Of a stretch of 64,000 nucleotides of DNA, positions 36,094-44,158 are shown in pieces. The position numbers and the translations under genes are program-made. The notes beneath the pieces were generated by a model. That model saw only the letters and a list, made by a program, of their open reading frames with translations, had not been told where the DNA came from and made no database searches. This DNA comes from Thermosynechococcaceae cyanobacterium MS004. GTDB lineage: Bacteria; Cyanobacteriota; Cyanobacteriia; Thermosynechococcales; Thermosynechococcaceae. Position 1 is the stretch's first letter, and the number at the start of each line of letters is the position of its first letter. The stretch is taken from NCBI GenBank assembly GCA_022402525.1, contig JAKRSB010000095.1, positions 62,001 to 126,000 of the forward strand, in the 5' to 3' direction.

Positions 36094-37767
36094 ATGCTCC
36101 GACTGACCGAGGTAAAGCTGCCCCTTGATCATCCTGAAGACGCGATCCGGGCCGCGATCCTCAAAAAGCTGCAAATTTCCCCCGATGCCCTCATTCAGTT
36201 CACGATCTTTAAGCGCAGCTTTGATGCCCGTAAGCGTGAGCAGTCTCTGGTCTATATCTTAGATGTAGAAACCACTCAGGACAGTCGCCTGCTCCAGCGG
36301 TTTACGAAAGACCCCCACATCAAGCCCACGCCGGATATGGGCTATCGGGTTGTGGCGCAAGCCCCCGCTAACCTGACCCAGCGCCCCATCATTATTGGGA
36401 CAGGCCCCTGCGGCATGTTTGCAGGGTTAATGCTGGCGCAGATGGGATTTCGGCCTTTAATTCTAGAGCGGGGTAAAGCTGTGCGCGATCGCACGGTGGA
36501 TACTTTTGGGTTTTGGCGCAAAAAAGGACTGAATCCAGAATCCAATGCCCAGTTTGGAGAGGGCGGCGCGGGCACCTTTTCTGACGGGAAGCTCTATAGC
36601 CAAGTCAGTGACCCCCAATATTACGGGCGTAAGGTTTTGACCGAACTGGTTAATGCCGGAGCCTCTCCCGAAATTTTGTACATCAACAAGCCCCACATTG
36701 GCACCTTTAAGCTCGTCAAAATTGTCGAGAATATCCGCAATACCATTGAAGCCCTTGGGGGCGAAATTCGGTTTCAGAATCGGGTCGTAGACCTGCTCCT
36801 TGAAGACCATCAGGTACGGGGCGTTGTCCTAGCCAGTGGCGAAGAGATCCACAGCGACCATGTGGTCCTCGCGGTTGGCCACAGCGCCAGAGATACTTTT
36901 CAGATGCTGCACGAGCGCGGGGTCTATATTGAGGCCAAACCCTTTTCCATTGGCTTTCGGATTGAGCATCCCCAGTCTTTAATTGACCGCTGTCGCTTTG
37001 GCGTACATGCGGGGCATCCTCTGCTGGGGGCGGCGGACTACAAGCTTGTGCATCATTGCCAAAACGGGCGATCAGTCTATAGCTTCTGTATGTGTCCTGG
37101 CGGTCTAGTGGTGGCCGCCGCTTCCGAGCCAGGGCGAGTCGTCACCAATGGCATGAGCCAATACACCCGCAATGAGCCAAACGCCAACAGCGCTATTGTG
37201 GTTGGCATCACTCCCGCAGACTACCCCGGCCATCCCCTCGCCGGTATTGAACTCCAGCGGCACCTCGAAGAACGCGCCTTTACCCTGGGTGGGGGCACCT
37301 ATGAAGCCCCAGGGCAGCTTGTGGGAGATTTTTTGGCGGGCCGTCCCTCCACGGCCCTCGGCACTGTGCAGCCTTCTTATACGCCAGGGGTGCATCTGGG
37401 CGACCTGAGCCACAGCCTGCCAGACTACGCGATCGCCGCCCTCCGAGAAGCCATTCCCGCCTTTGATCAAAAGATCAATGGATTTGCCATGCATGACGCA
37501 GTTCTGACAGGCATTGAAACCCGCACCTCATCGCCCATTCGCATCAAACGAGGAGACGATGGGCACAGCATCAACACCAAGGGACTATATCCGGCAGGAG
37601 AAGGGGCTGGATATGCAGGGGGCATCCTCTCCGCAGGAATTGACGGCATTAAGACCGCTGAGGCCGTCGCGCTAAGTATCCTCAAAAGTTCAGGCTTCAA
37701 AAGCTCAGGCCTCAAAAGCTTAGCCACCCCAAATTCAGCCGTTCAGGACAACCTGTTTCTCCACTAG
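36094..37767 (+). CDS. FAD-dependent oxidoreductase (COG2509 type)
   Basis: 557 residues from the ATG at 36094 (MLRLTEVKLPLDHP), which has AGGA upstream; an ATG at 36058 extends it by 12. The N-terminal ~85 residues form a ferredoxin-like module. The FAD-binding Rossmann motif is RPIIIGTGPCGMFAGLMLAQ. Family blocks include NAQFGEGGAGTFSDGKLYS and YPAGEGAGYAGGI. Substrate and partner are unknown; this group is widespread in bacteria and plastids. A 15-bp tandem repeat encodes FKSSGLKSLA near the C-terminus (about 37680-37725), outside the fold. Confidence 0.9.
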   Translation: MLRLTEVKLPLDHPEDAIRAAILKKLQISPDALIQFTIFKRSFDARKREQSLVYILDVETTQDSRLLQRFTKDPHIKPTPDMGYRVVAQAPANLTQRPIIIGTGPCGMFAGLMLAQMGFRPLILERGKAVRDRTVDTFGFWRKKGLNPESNAQFGEGGAGTFSDGKLYSQVSDPQYYGRKVLTELVNAGASPEILYINKPHIGTFKLVKIVENIRNTIEALGGEIRFQNRVVDLLLEDHQVRGVVLASGEEIHSDHVVLAVGHSARDTFQMLHERGVYIEAKPFSIGFRIEHPQSLIDRCRFGVHAGHPLLGAADYKLVHHCQNGRSVYSFCMCPGGLVVAAASEPGRVVTNGMSQYTRNEPNANSAIVVGITPADYPGHPLAGIELQRHLEERAFTLGGGTYEAPGQLVGDFLAGRPSTALGTVQPSYTPGVHLGDLSHSLPDYAIAALREAIPAFDQKINGFAMHDAVLTGIETRTSSPIRIKRGDDGHSINTKGLYPAGEGAGYAGGILSAGIDGIKTAEAVALSILKSSGFKSSGLKSLATPNSAVQDNLFLH

Positions 37768-38000
37768 GGCTGACCTTGATGTGGCCTTGACGTGAATTGT
37801 TGCTGTCTATTACGAAATATCTAGCGATGTCCAGCGATCGCTTAAAGCCGCAGAACCTTTTCTCAAAGAGGCTTCGCCCGGTCTGGAGCAGACCCGTCAT
37901 AATCAAACTCTCAGATTCTTTAACAAAATTCGCATAACTTTTAGGTGCTTCATCAATGTCTGGGCTAAGATAGAGGTTCAATTACTCGGACTTTCCTAAT

Positions 38001-38300
38001 ATGTCGATTTACGTTGGTAACCTCTCCTATGAGGTTACGCAAGAAGACCTCACCTCTGTTTTTGCTGAATATGGCTCCGTCAAAAGAGTTCAGCTCCCCA
38101 CAGATCGTGAAACAGGTCGTATGCGTGGTTTTGGCTTTGTCGAAATGGGCAGCGATGCCGAAGAAGAAAAAGCCATTGAAGAATTAGACGGTGCTGAATG
38201 GATGGGTCGCAACCTCAAGGTTAACAAGGCGAAACCCCGTGAAGATAATCGTGGCGGCGGCAATAGCTTTGGTGGTGGCGGCGGCGGACGACGCTACTAA
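38001..38300 (+). CDS. RRM-type RNA-binding protein (Rbp)
   Basis: 99 residues. A single RNA recognition motif has RNP2 IYVGNLSY and RNP1 RGFGFVEM, followed by a Gly-rich tail (NSFGGGGGGRRY). This is the cyanobacterial cold-inducible Rbp class. These proteins bind RNA and have been linked to cold response and mRNA localisation. The upstream 230 bp is AT-rich with a likely cold-regulated leader, which is inference. A strong terminator follows at 38373-38406. Confidence 0.95.
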   Translation: MSIYVGNLSYEVTQEDLTSVFAEYGSVKRVQLPTDRETGRMRGFGFVEMGSDAEEEKAIEELDGAEWMGRNLKVNKAKPREDNRGGGNSFGGGGGGRRY

Positions 38301-38372
38301 GCCTCAGCCTAAATATTGATTAAGGCACTAGCTCACGGAGCAAACTTGAGCTAGCCGTTAAATTCTAAAACT

Positions 38373-38406
38373 GGCGGGTGACTTGTAGTCGCCCGCCATG
38401 TTTTTT
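38373..38406 (+). terminator. Rho-independent terminator after the RRM gene
   Basis: GGCGGGTGACT pairs with AGTCGCCCGCC (one G-T pair) around a three-base loop, followed by ATGTTTTTT. Confidence 0.88.
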
Positions 38407-38416
38407 GGCGTGGTAG

Positions 38417-38482
38417 GCCAGAACACGAGTTGAAAGCACGCGTTGAAAGCATGAGTTGAAGGCACGAGTTGAAAGCATGAGC
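38417..38482. repeat. 16-bp tandem repeat upstream of the rlmL-like gene
   Basis: Four to five units of the type GAGTTGAAAGCACGC lie directly before the rlmL-like start. They are non-coding. Confidence 0.75.
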
Positions 38483-38489
38483 TAAGGGA

Positions 38490-39614
38490 ATGAATCAATA
38501 CTTTGCAACAGCCGCCAGAGGGTTAGAAGCCCTAACGGCTCAAGAACTAGAAGGGCTGGGGGCCCATTCCGTGCGTCCAGGGTTTTGTGGCGTATCCTTT
38601 GAGGGCGATCGCGCGTTGCTCTATCGGGTCAACCTTTGGGCTAGGCTACCCTTCCGCATTTTGGTAAAGCTTAAAGCGTTTCCGGCCCAGGATGCAGAAG
38701 CGCTCTATCGCGGCATTCAGTCCATTGACTGGTCAGATCATCTCCAGCCAGATCTGACCCTGGCCGTCAACGCCACTGGCAAAAATGAGCGTCTTAACCA
38801 TACTCACTTCACGGCGCTCCAGGTCAAAAATGCGATCGTTGATCAGCAGCAGGTACAGTTTGGAGAGCGCTCAGACGTTGAGCTTCAGGAACCAGATGTG
38901 CGGATTAATGTCCATATTGGGAAAGACGATTGCACCGTCAGCCTGGACAGCTCCGGCAATAGCCTACACCGCCGAGGCTATCGCCCCGCAGTGGGTTCTG
39001 CCCCGCTTAAAGAATCTCTGGCGGCGGCGCTCATTCAGCTTTCGGGCTGGCAGCCCGACCAGCTTTTTTATGACCCCCTCTGCGGCTCTGGCACCTTACC
39101 CCTAGAGGCTAGCCTCAAGGCGCTAAATATTGCCCCCGGTCTCTTTCGCGATCGCTTTGGCTTTGAGACTTGGCCGGACTTTGATGCGTCCCTGCTCGAC
39201 CAGCTTCTCAAGGAAGCAGAAGCCAGCCAAAAGGAAACCCTGTCCGCTGCCATCTGGGGAAGCGATCGCGATGGAGCTGTGATTGAGCAGGCGATCGGCA
39301 ACGCTACCAAAAGCGGGGTGCAGGAGCATATCTGGTTTTCTCAGATGGAGCTGTCCGACGTGGTTGCACCAGGGGAGAGCGGCATCTTGCTATGCAACCC
39401 GCCCTACGGCGAACGGCTAGGGCGCGACAGTGACTTAGGGCAATTTTATAAACTACTGGGAGATGTCCTGAAGCAGCGTTTTAAGGGCTGGACTGCCTTT
39501 GTCCTTAGCGGCAACAAAGAGCTTTCCCAATTCATCGGCCTCAAATCTGCTCAACGGATTCCGGTCTACAATGGTGCGCTTCCCTGCCAGCTTATGAAGT
39601 ATGAGCTGTACTAA
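38490..39614 (+). CDS. THUMP-domain rRNA methyltransferase (RlmL-like)
   Basis: 374 residues, equal to the N-terminal methyltransferase half of E. coli RlmL. It has a ferredoxin-like/THUMP N-terminus (YFATAARGLEALTAQEL), the SAM motif DPLCGSGTLPLEASL near 193 and catalytic NPPYGERLGRD near 304. It should make m2G in 23S rRNA. The last 62 bp of the gene, with the following intergenic DNA, are repeated at 40833-40893, beyond a two-gene insertion. Confidence 0.92.
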   Translation: MNQYFATAARGLEALTAQELEGLGAHSVRPGFCGVSFEGDRALLYRVNLWARLPFRILVKLKAFPAQDAEALYRGIQSIDWSDHLQPDLTLAVNATGKNERLNHTHFTALQVKNAIVDQQQVQFGERSDVELQEPDVRINVHIGKDDCTVSLDSSGNSLHRRGYRPAVGSAPLKESLAAALIQLSGWQPDQLFYDPLCGSGTLPLEASLKALNIAPGLFRDRFGFETWPDFDASLLDQLLKEAEASQKETLSAAIWGSDRDGAVIEQAIGNATKSGVQEHIWFSQMELSDVVAPGESGILLCNPPYGERLGRDSDLGQFYKLLGDVLKQRFKGWTAFVLSGNKELSQFIGLKSAQRIPVYNGALPCQLMKYELY

Positions 39615-39731
39615 CCAGGTCTCAAAACGGTCAATACCTTATGAATGGGATGAATGGGCCATCAAATATTGGCCGTTTCCGTTATATTCGCCGTCGCAGG
39701 TTGCAAAAATGGTTCCCAGCAGCAAAAGGTA
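39553..39731. repeat. Direct repeat, left copy (rlmL end + cfa-like end)
   Basis: 179 bp comprising the last 62 bp of the rlmL-like gene, the spacer and a truncated copy of the 3' end of the CFA-like gene (minus strand, ending YLMAHSSHS). It is about 95% identical to 40833-41002. A 9-bp tandem duplication (ATGAATGGG) is present only in this copy. Confidence 0.92.
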
Positions 39732-39738
39732 GCGGCTT

Positions 39739-39813
39739 GGGCGTCAGCGGTGGCAAGTATTTTCGAGCCATTGCCAGAGTGTTGAGGCCATCCGCTGCAC
39801 GCCCTGCTTAGAC
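39739..39813. repeat. attC-like imperfect inverted repeat
   Basis: GGGCGTCAGCGGTGGC (39739-39754) pairs with GCCATCCGCTGCACGCCC (39787-39804), leaving single-base bulges. CTTAGAC, close to the GTTRRRY box, follows at 39807-39813. It sits just past the 3' end of the protease gene, as an attC would. The outer left box is not recognisable, so this is a weak candidate. Confidence 0.4.
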
Positions 39814-39835
39814 ACGCCTCCCCGACCATTTTGCT

Positions 39836-40204
39836 TTACTTCAAGGCTTCAATCGTAACCATTCCCCCCTCGATTGTTTGAATCCGAAGATCGTAGCCAC
39901 GCAATAACCGCATCCCAATCAGAGGAATGGTTTCTGACTCATTGACGTAAATCTCGCGATATTGCCCATCCCAGATCACGATCGCCATGTAGACCTCAAA
40001 AGTGCAAGAAGTCCCATCACCCAATGTCGCAACATCACGACCTTCCCAACTGAGTTCCAGAGCCGAGATAATATCGAATGGCAAGGTTAAGAACCCAGAA
40101 ACCCCTGTATCAATGACAGTATCTATAAGTTGTGTTGTCGCATTGTTCTTGATGACGATCGGCAACGTTGCTTCACAACTCTGATTCACAATTCCTTGCA
40201 TCAT
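39836..40204 (-). CDS. Retropepsin-like (clan AA) aspartic protease
   Basis: 122 residues. The active-site loop VIDTGVSGFLTLP near residue 32 has the Asp-Thr-Gly triad, and a hydrophobic-hydrophobic-Gly segment (PLIGMRLLRGYDL) follows near residue 92. This is the pattern of small dimeric retropepsin-like domains. It probably works as a homodimer with an unknown substrate. The start overlaps the stop of the preceding 102-aa gene by 4 bp. The pair is carried on a 1.1-kb insert flanked by 170-180-bp direct repeats. Confidence 0.82.
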   Translation of the reverse strand: MMQGIVNQSCEATLPIVIKNNATTQLIDTVIDTGVSGFLTLPFDIISALELSWEGRDVATLGDGTSCTFEVYMAIVIWDGQYREIYVNESETIPLIGMRLLRGYDLRIQTIEGGMVTIEALK

Positions 40205-40476
40205 CGCGCCGTTCTCAAACTCCGCGCACCAAAGTGATCAACGGCTGGATGCCCAATGCGAACAAACCATGTCTGAGCATCTGGCAAGCGCGCTGAGAGG
40301 TGTTTCGATGCCGCTAACAACTCATCCGCAACCTCAAAGGCTCTTGTCTCAATGTCGATCGCTACAATCTTGCCACGATTACCTTCCTCGACTTGGGCGC
40401 GCACCTGAGATTCATAAATCTCATCGCCACGACGGGCAAATTCTTCTTTGCTATAGCGGGGTTGCCGAACTGTCAT
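40201..40476 (-). CDS. Small partner of the aspartic protease
   Basis: 91 residues from the ATG at 40476 (MTVRQPRYSKEEFARRGDE); an in-frame start at 40509 adds eleven residues. A charged N-terminal helix is followed by a strand-rich part with KIVAIDIETRAFEV and a C-terminal VRIGHPAVDHFGARSL. I have seen this family next to small clan AA proteases in cyanobacteria, but it has no assigned function. The 4-bp overlap with the protease implies stoichiometric expression, as in toxin-antitoxin pairs. No DNA-binding motif is obvious. Confidence 0.75.
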   Translation of the reverse strand: MTVRQPRYSKEEFARRGDEIYESQVRAQVEEGNRGKIVAIDIETRAFEVADELLAASKHLSARLPDAQTWFVRIGHPAVDHFGARSLRTAR

Positions 40477-40622
40477 TGACTTATCCTCAGCGCGACTTAA
40501 CGCTTCCATTTTAGATTGGGGCGGCGATCGCTAAATTCAGAGCATGCGTTGGGCTTGGCGATGCTCCCCCTAAGCTAAAAGCTAGAATGCTCTCCCTTCA
40601 GATTGAACGTGGACTTGAATTA

Positions 40623-40778
40623 ACGTGAGTCCGGCAAAAAACAACCGCCCCTCATCCTCCCATCCTCTTTCTCCCTAGGGAGAAGGAGGGGCAATTAAAA
40701 ATCAACCTTCTTAAGCCCCTCGCCCTTTGGGAGAGGGGTTTGGGGTGAGGGGCTTTAAGTGCATCATCGAACTCACGT
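40623..40778 (-). repeat. MITE-like repeat, copy C
   Basis: Reverse-orientation copy. The flanks are TGAATTA on the left and TGCATTA on the right, a 7-bp duplication with one mismatch. The uninterrupted target (GGACTTGAATTAGTCGGCTT) exists at 42311-42330. The left terminal repeat is diverged (ACGTGAGTCCGG). Confidence 0.9.
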
Positions 40779-40784
40779 TGCATT

Positions 40785-40830
40785 AGTCGGCTTGGGCATG
40801 GGTTTCGTTCCTCAACCCAACCTAGGGTAC
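40785..40830. repeat. Palindromic intergenic repeat, copy 1
   Basis: AGTCGGCTTGGGCATGGG and onward, with the hairpin GGGTT...AACCC around a CGTTCCTC loop. It shares more than 40 bp with 42325-42366. This CTCAACCCAACCTA-type repeat is common in cyanobacterial genomes. Confidence 0.75.
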
Positions 40831-40832
40831 TT

Positions 40833-41002
40833 AACGGATTCCGGTCTACAATGGCGCGCTTCCCTGCCAGCTTATGAAGTATGAGCTGTACTAACCAGGT
40901 CTAAAAACGGTCAATACCTTATGAATGGGTCATCAGATATTGGCCGTTTCCGTTATATTCGCCGTCGCAGGTTGCAAAGATCGTTCCCAGCAGCAAAAGG
41001 TA
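40833..41002. repeat. Direct repeat, right copy (rlmL end + cfa-like end)
   Basis: 170 bp matching 39553-39731. Here the CFA-like 3' end is the real one and the rlmL-derived 62 bp is the displaced piece. Confidence 0.92.
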
Positions 41003-42052
41003 AAATCGCCAGATCCGGCGAAACCTTGCATAGTCCATACCGTAGTCTAGAGACTTGACGCTCTCCTGAGAAGCATCAAATCGCTCCAGCCATGCGGTCA
41101 ATGTTTTGTGGTAGTTAATCCCATTGATGTACCACCGATCAATCGTCTTTAGATCGCAGTTGTGGCTCGGAATTGCATCATGATTCCAGTAACGTCCGTG
41201 AGGGAAAATATATTTGTGGGTGAAGCCCGATGACATATTGTTCGGGATGCGAACCGTAATGATATGGATTAGAACCTTCCCGTCGCTTTTAAGAAAAGAC
41301 GCCAGCTTCTGAAACGCACTGGTCAGGTTTCCTACATGACAGAAAACGCCAACCGAGAGAATTTTGTCGAATTTCTCGGCAAAGTCAGCCTTATTGAGAT
41401 CGCCCTCGTGGAGCGTGAATCGGCCTGAGCTGAGATAGCTCTCCGGATCTTCCATCTTGCGGCGCATGTACTCGCATTGCTGGTGGCTTAAGTTTAGTCC
41501 CGTCATCCGCACGTTGGGAAATTTAGACAGAATATAGTTGGGCACGCAGCCCCAGCCACAGCCAAAATCCAAGATATGGTCGCCATCCTTAATGCCTAAC
41601 CGCTCAATCACCTGATCAATCATGTGCATTTGCGACTGCTCAAGGCTCACTGCCCCATGTTCCCAAAGTCCCATACTGTACTTGGGATAAATAACCTGCC
41701 AATCTCCTAGCATAGGATTCAGCATTGCCTGCGGCAGATCATACTGCACCTTCATCAGCTCTTTTGACGATTCAGCCAAATGATCGGCCTCCTGGAGTAC
41801 CCATTCATAGGGAGCCAGCAGACCCGGCGCATGCTGAAATAGGGCTGGCATCGTGGCGTGTAGAAGCGATCGAAAGATGGAATCCGGTATTTCTAGCCCG
41901 TTCACGTAAGCCTCAGCCAGCGCCATTTGGGTGAGGTTAACGGCTCCAGCCATTAATCGCGTTGCCTTGTAGGCGACTGGACTTTGATTCCCCATATCTC
42001 CAACGATGGGGATATGGTTTTGCAGACTTGGAACTACCCTTGTAGAAGTCAT
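40919..42052 (-). CDS. Cyclopropane-fatty-acid-synthase-like methyltransferase
   Basis: 377 residues from the first ATG; a start about 60 bp downstream (MGNQSPVAY) is also possible. The SAM-binding motif is HILDFGCGWGCVPNYIL. CFA-like features follow: YDLPQAMLNPMLGDWQVIYPKYS, QSQMHMIDQVIERLG and the FFFP-like KYIFPHG block. The family includes cyclopropane synthases and small-molecule N-methyltransferases; the substrate cannot be fixed. The 3' end was duplicated when the protease module inserted. Its upstream 300 bp holds a desaturase-derived fragment and a palindromic repeat. Confidence 0.88.
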   Translation of the reverse strand: MTSTRVVPSLQNHIPIVGDMGNQSPVAYKATRLMAGAVNLTQMALAEAYVNGLEIPDSIFRSLLHATMPALFQHAPGLLAPYEWVLQEADHLAESSKELMKVQYDLPQAMLNPMLGDWQVIYPKYSMGLWEHGAVSLEQSQMHMIDQVIERLGIKDGDHILDFGCGWGCVPNYILSKFPNVRMTGLNLSHQQCEYMRRKMEDPESYLSSGRFTLHEGDLNKADFAEKFDKILSVGVFCHVGNLTSAFQKLASFLKSDGKVLIHIITVRIPNNMSSGFTHKYIFPHGRYWNHDAIPSHNCDLKTIDRWYINGINYHKTLTAWLERFDASQESVKSLDYGMDYARFRRIWRFYLLLLGTIFATCDGEYNGNGQYLMTHS

Positions 42053-42242
42053 TTCTATTCCTTTCAGCTTAGAAGACCATCTAGCTATCAGCGCAGGAAA
42101 GATATCGGCTCTAAAATTTGGGGGTTACTATCCAGCAGGAACGCTGAATCAGGAACGATCAATTCGTAAAGATTTCCTGTTAAGCAATGATGGATAGATG
42201 TCACCCAAGCATACAGCAGCCCTCAAGGATTCAGTCGTTAAG

Positions 42243-42289
42243 ATTTCCCCGATGATTCTATTGCGGTGCGGAAACCTGCATTCTTCAAA
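42243..42289 (-). repeat. Displaced copy of the desaturase 3' end
   Basis: ~47 bp about 87% identical to 45896-45942, in the same orientation. Translated on the minus strand it reads LKNAGFRTAIESSGKS and stops, against LKNAGFRAAVESSGNS in the intact gene. It marks the distal border of the 42.3-45.9 kb accessory segment. Confidence 0.75.
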
Positions 42290-42310
42290 GGCTCCAGTTT
42301 CAATGTTGAT

Positions 42311-42366
42311 GGACTTGAATTAGTCGGCTTGGGAATGGGTTTCGTTTCTCAACCAAACCTACGATA
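42311..42366. repeat. Palindromic repeat, copy 2, with empty MITE site
   Basis: It begins GGACTTGAATTAGTCGGCTT, the uninterrupted version of the sequence split by MITE copy C, and continues into the GGGTTTCG...CTCAACC hairpin. The last bases overlap the end of the SDR gene. Confidence 0.8.
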
Positions 42367-43057
42367 CTTTCTGATACATATTTATCTCCCCAATATCCAC
42401 GGTATTTGAAAGTGTTAATATCCAGTCAATTGTAGAAATTACATCTGCAAGTGAAATTGGAATTTGTGCTGTAAATCTACCCTCTTTAATATCCTCAATG
42501 ACTTCTTCTGTAGCGATATTGCCTGGGTTAATGACCGTAATACCAATTTTGTAATCACGAAGCGCTAGTTTTAATGCCTGCGCTGCTCCCCTTAACCCAA
42601 ATTTAGAGGCTGTATTAGCTACCTCAATGGTTGGAGAGTTATCCAATCCTGATAGTGCGCCAATAAATATAGCTCTTGGGTTGTCGGATTTAGCAAGATT
42701 CTTAGCAAGCTGCTTGGTCAGTTCAATCGGTGCAATAGTATTTACAGCTATCACAAAGCGAGTTTCTTGATCAGAGCTTGTCATAAAGTCATATTGATCG
42801 GTAAATGCGCCGCTTTCCCAAACTCCCCCCATAAACAAGAGGGCATCAATGGATGATTCATTAATACTACTAACAATTAATTTGATTCCTTCTGGAGTGG
42901 AAATATCTGCTTGAATCCACTTTCCTGCAATAGGTTGACTTCTGGAAATCGAGAATACAGAATGACCTTTTTGGGCAAAGTGCTGCGCTACAGCCGCACC
43001 AATCCCTCGACTAGCTCCTACTACAACAATTTTTCTTTTCTCAGATTCCATATCCAA
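42359..43057 (-). CDS. Short-chain dehydrogenase/reductase, atypical active site
   Basis: 232 residues. The NAD(P)-binding motif VVGASRGIGAAVAQHF is at the N-terminus and the fold follows the classical SDR plan. The active-site segment reads EVANTASKFGLRG: the Lys is present but the position four residues before it, normally Tyr, is Asn. The upstream Ser (FIGALSGLD) is present. Dehydrogenase activity is therefore doubtful. The gene is AT-richer than the core genome and lies first to the left in a run of minus-strand genes separated by attC-like sites. Confidence 0.85.
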   Translation of the reverse strand: MDMESEKRKIVVVGASRGIGAAVAQHFAQKGHSVFSISRSQPIAGKWIQADISTPEGIKLIVSSINESSIDALLFMGGVWESGAFTDQYDFMTSSDQETRFVIAVNTIAPIELTKQLAKNLAKSDNPRAIFIGALSGLDNSPTIEVANTASKFGLRGAAQALKLALRDYKIGITVINPGNIATEEVIEDIKEGRFTAQIPISLADVISTIDWILTLSNTVDIGEINMYQKVS

Positions 43058-43081
43058 CTCTTGAAATATGCGTTTTCTGAG

Positions 43082-43170
43082 ATCTAACGACCCCGTTCAC
43101 CCGCCGCAAATTACCTTGAATTTCTAATAAATAATTTCTTGGCGGTCGATGTGCATTGGAATTTTTAGGC
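43082..43170. repeat. attC-like site between SDR and membrane protein genes
   Basis: 89 bp running from ATCTAAC (fits RYYYAAC) to TTTAGGC (one base off GTTRRRY). The arms contain TCACCCGCCGC and GGCGGTCGA, giving an imperfect inverted repeat with an AT-rich loop. It sits downstream of the 43179-43907 gene, as expected for a cassette recombination site. The assignment is by eye. Confidence 0.5.
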
Positions 43171-43178
43171 TGCCACTA

Positions 43179-43907
43179 TTACTGGTTGTCATGATTCAAT
43201 CCGTCTGATTGTTCATTTTTTGCCTCCCAATAGAACAAAAACAAAACAAGCGTGAGCAACGACAACAAAATATTGATGACACATTCACAAATTACGGCCA
43301 CTACAAAGTTTTCATTTTGTCCAGCTAATTCTAGCGGAAAATATAAGATAAAGGACACCAGAAAAGTAGCTACAATTAACAAAATAAAGGTCAAGATCAC
43401 TGCACCTAAGATGTTCCATCTTTTCCCTCGTGTCAATTGAACACTGAGGTTTCTAGCACTTGATCCTTCTATTCCTTCCAGCACAACAATCGCGTCAATG
43501 AGTGCAAAACGTAATGATAGAATCACACCCGGAATAATTAAAGCAATTAACCCTACAAATATGAGCAATCCAGTACCAATACGGGTTCCTAATAATTTGA
43601 AACTTCTCCGTGCTGCATGAGTCATAGATTCACTGTAAGTTGGATGCAACCCTTTTTTCAGTTGAGAAGCAGCATAAAGCATTGCACCCATGTAAAGTGG
43701 ACCAAATGCAAACTCAATAGCACTAGATATTCTAAATTCTTGAACGGCGAGACGAAACTCATCTCCCCCAGTTGCTTCTGGGAAAACATACAAGCGTAAA
43801 TACACCAGCAAAATTGACCCAGGCAGCCAAACTGTCAGCACAATCAAACTAAATAACGACCAGTTCGCAGCGAACAGCCCAATAGCTTCACGGATCTTTT
43901 GAATCAT
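43179..43907 (-). CDS. Polytopic membrane protein, unknown function
   Basis: 242 residues with about six hydrophobic segments (for example LIVLTVWLPGSILLVYL; GTGLLIFVGLIALIIPG; ILTFILLIVATFLVSFILYF). The GVILSLRFALIDAIVV segment and overall plan recall YciC/DUF-type membrane proteins whose helices insert as IPGxxLxxR hairpins. No catalytic motif is seen. The gene is AT-rich, lacks HIP1 sites and has attC-like sites on both sides, so it may be a cassette gene. Confidence 0.7.
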   Translation of the reverse strand: MIQKIREAIGLFAANWSLFSLIVLTVWLPGSILLVYLRLYVFPEATGGDEFRLAVQEFRISSAIEFAFGPLYMGAMLYAASQLKKGLHPTYSESMTHAARRSFKLLGTRIGTGLLIFVGLIALIIPGVILSLRFALIDAIVVLEGIEGSSARNLSVQLTRGKRWNILGAVILTFILLIVATFLVSFILYFPLELAGQNENFVVAVICECVINILLSLLTLVLFLFYWEAKNEQSDGLNHDNQ

Positions 43908-44014
43908 AGAAATAGAGATGCTAATAAACCAATTCTCATTTTATTCTTTAAAGCAGAGAATCTTGAAATCTGACGGACAACTTCTAAGATACTGTCCTTA
44001 ACCAAAATCTCGCG

Positions 44015-44103
44015 GCATAACGTCATCTGCATCAGCGGACGGCAATGCAGAATAAGCCTGAAGATAGTGTGACGCTCTGTTCCGTTGCATGCAGTAGTTA
44101 GAC
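44015..44103. repeat. attC-like site between membrane protein and HEPN-like genes
   Basis: 89 bp from GCATAAC (one base off RYYYAAC) to GTTAGAC (fits GTTRRRY). The left arm, ATCTGCATCAGCGGAC, pairs with the right arm, GTTCCGTTGCATGCAG, with mismatches and bulges. Length, boxes and position at the 3' end of the upstream gene fit an integron attC. Assignment is by eye. Confidence 0.58.
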
Positions 44104-44158
44104 AGGAAATATATATTGAATGACTTTACCTATGAAACAGTTTACTTCCAGAGTCTAA

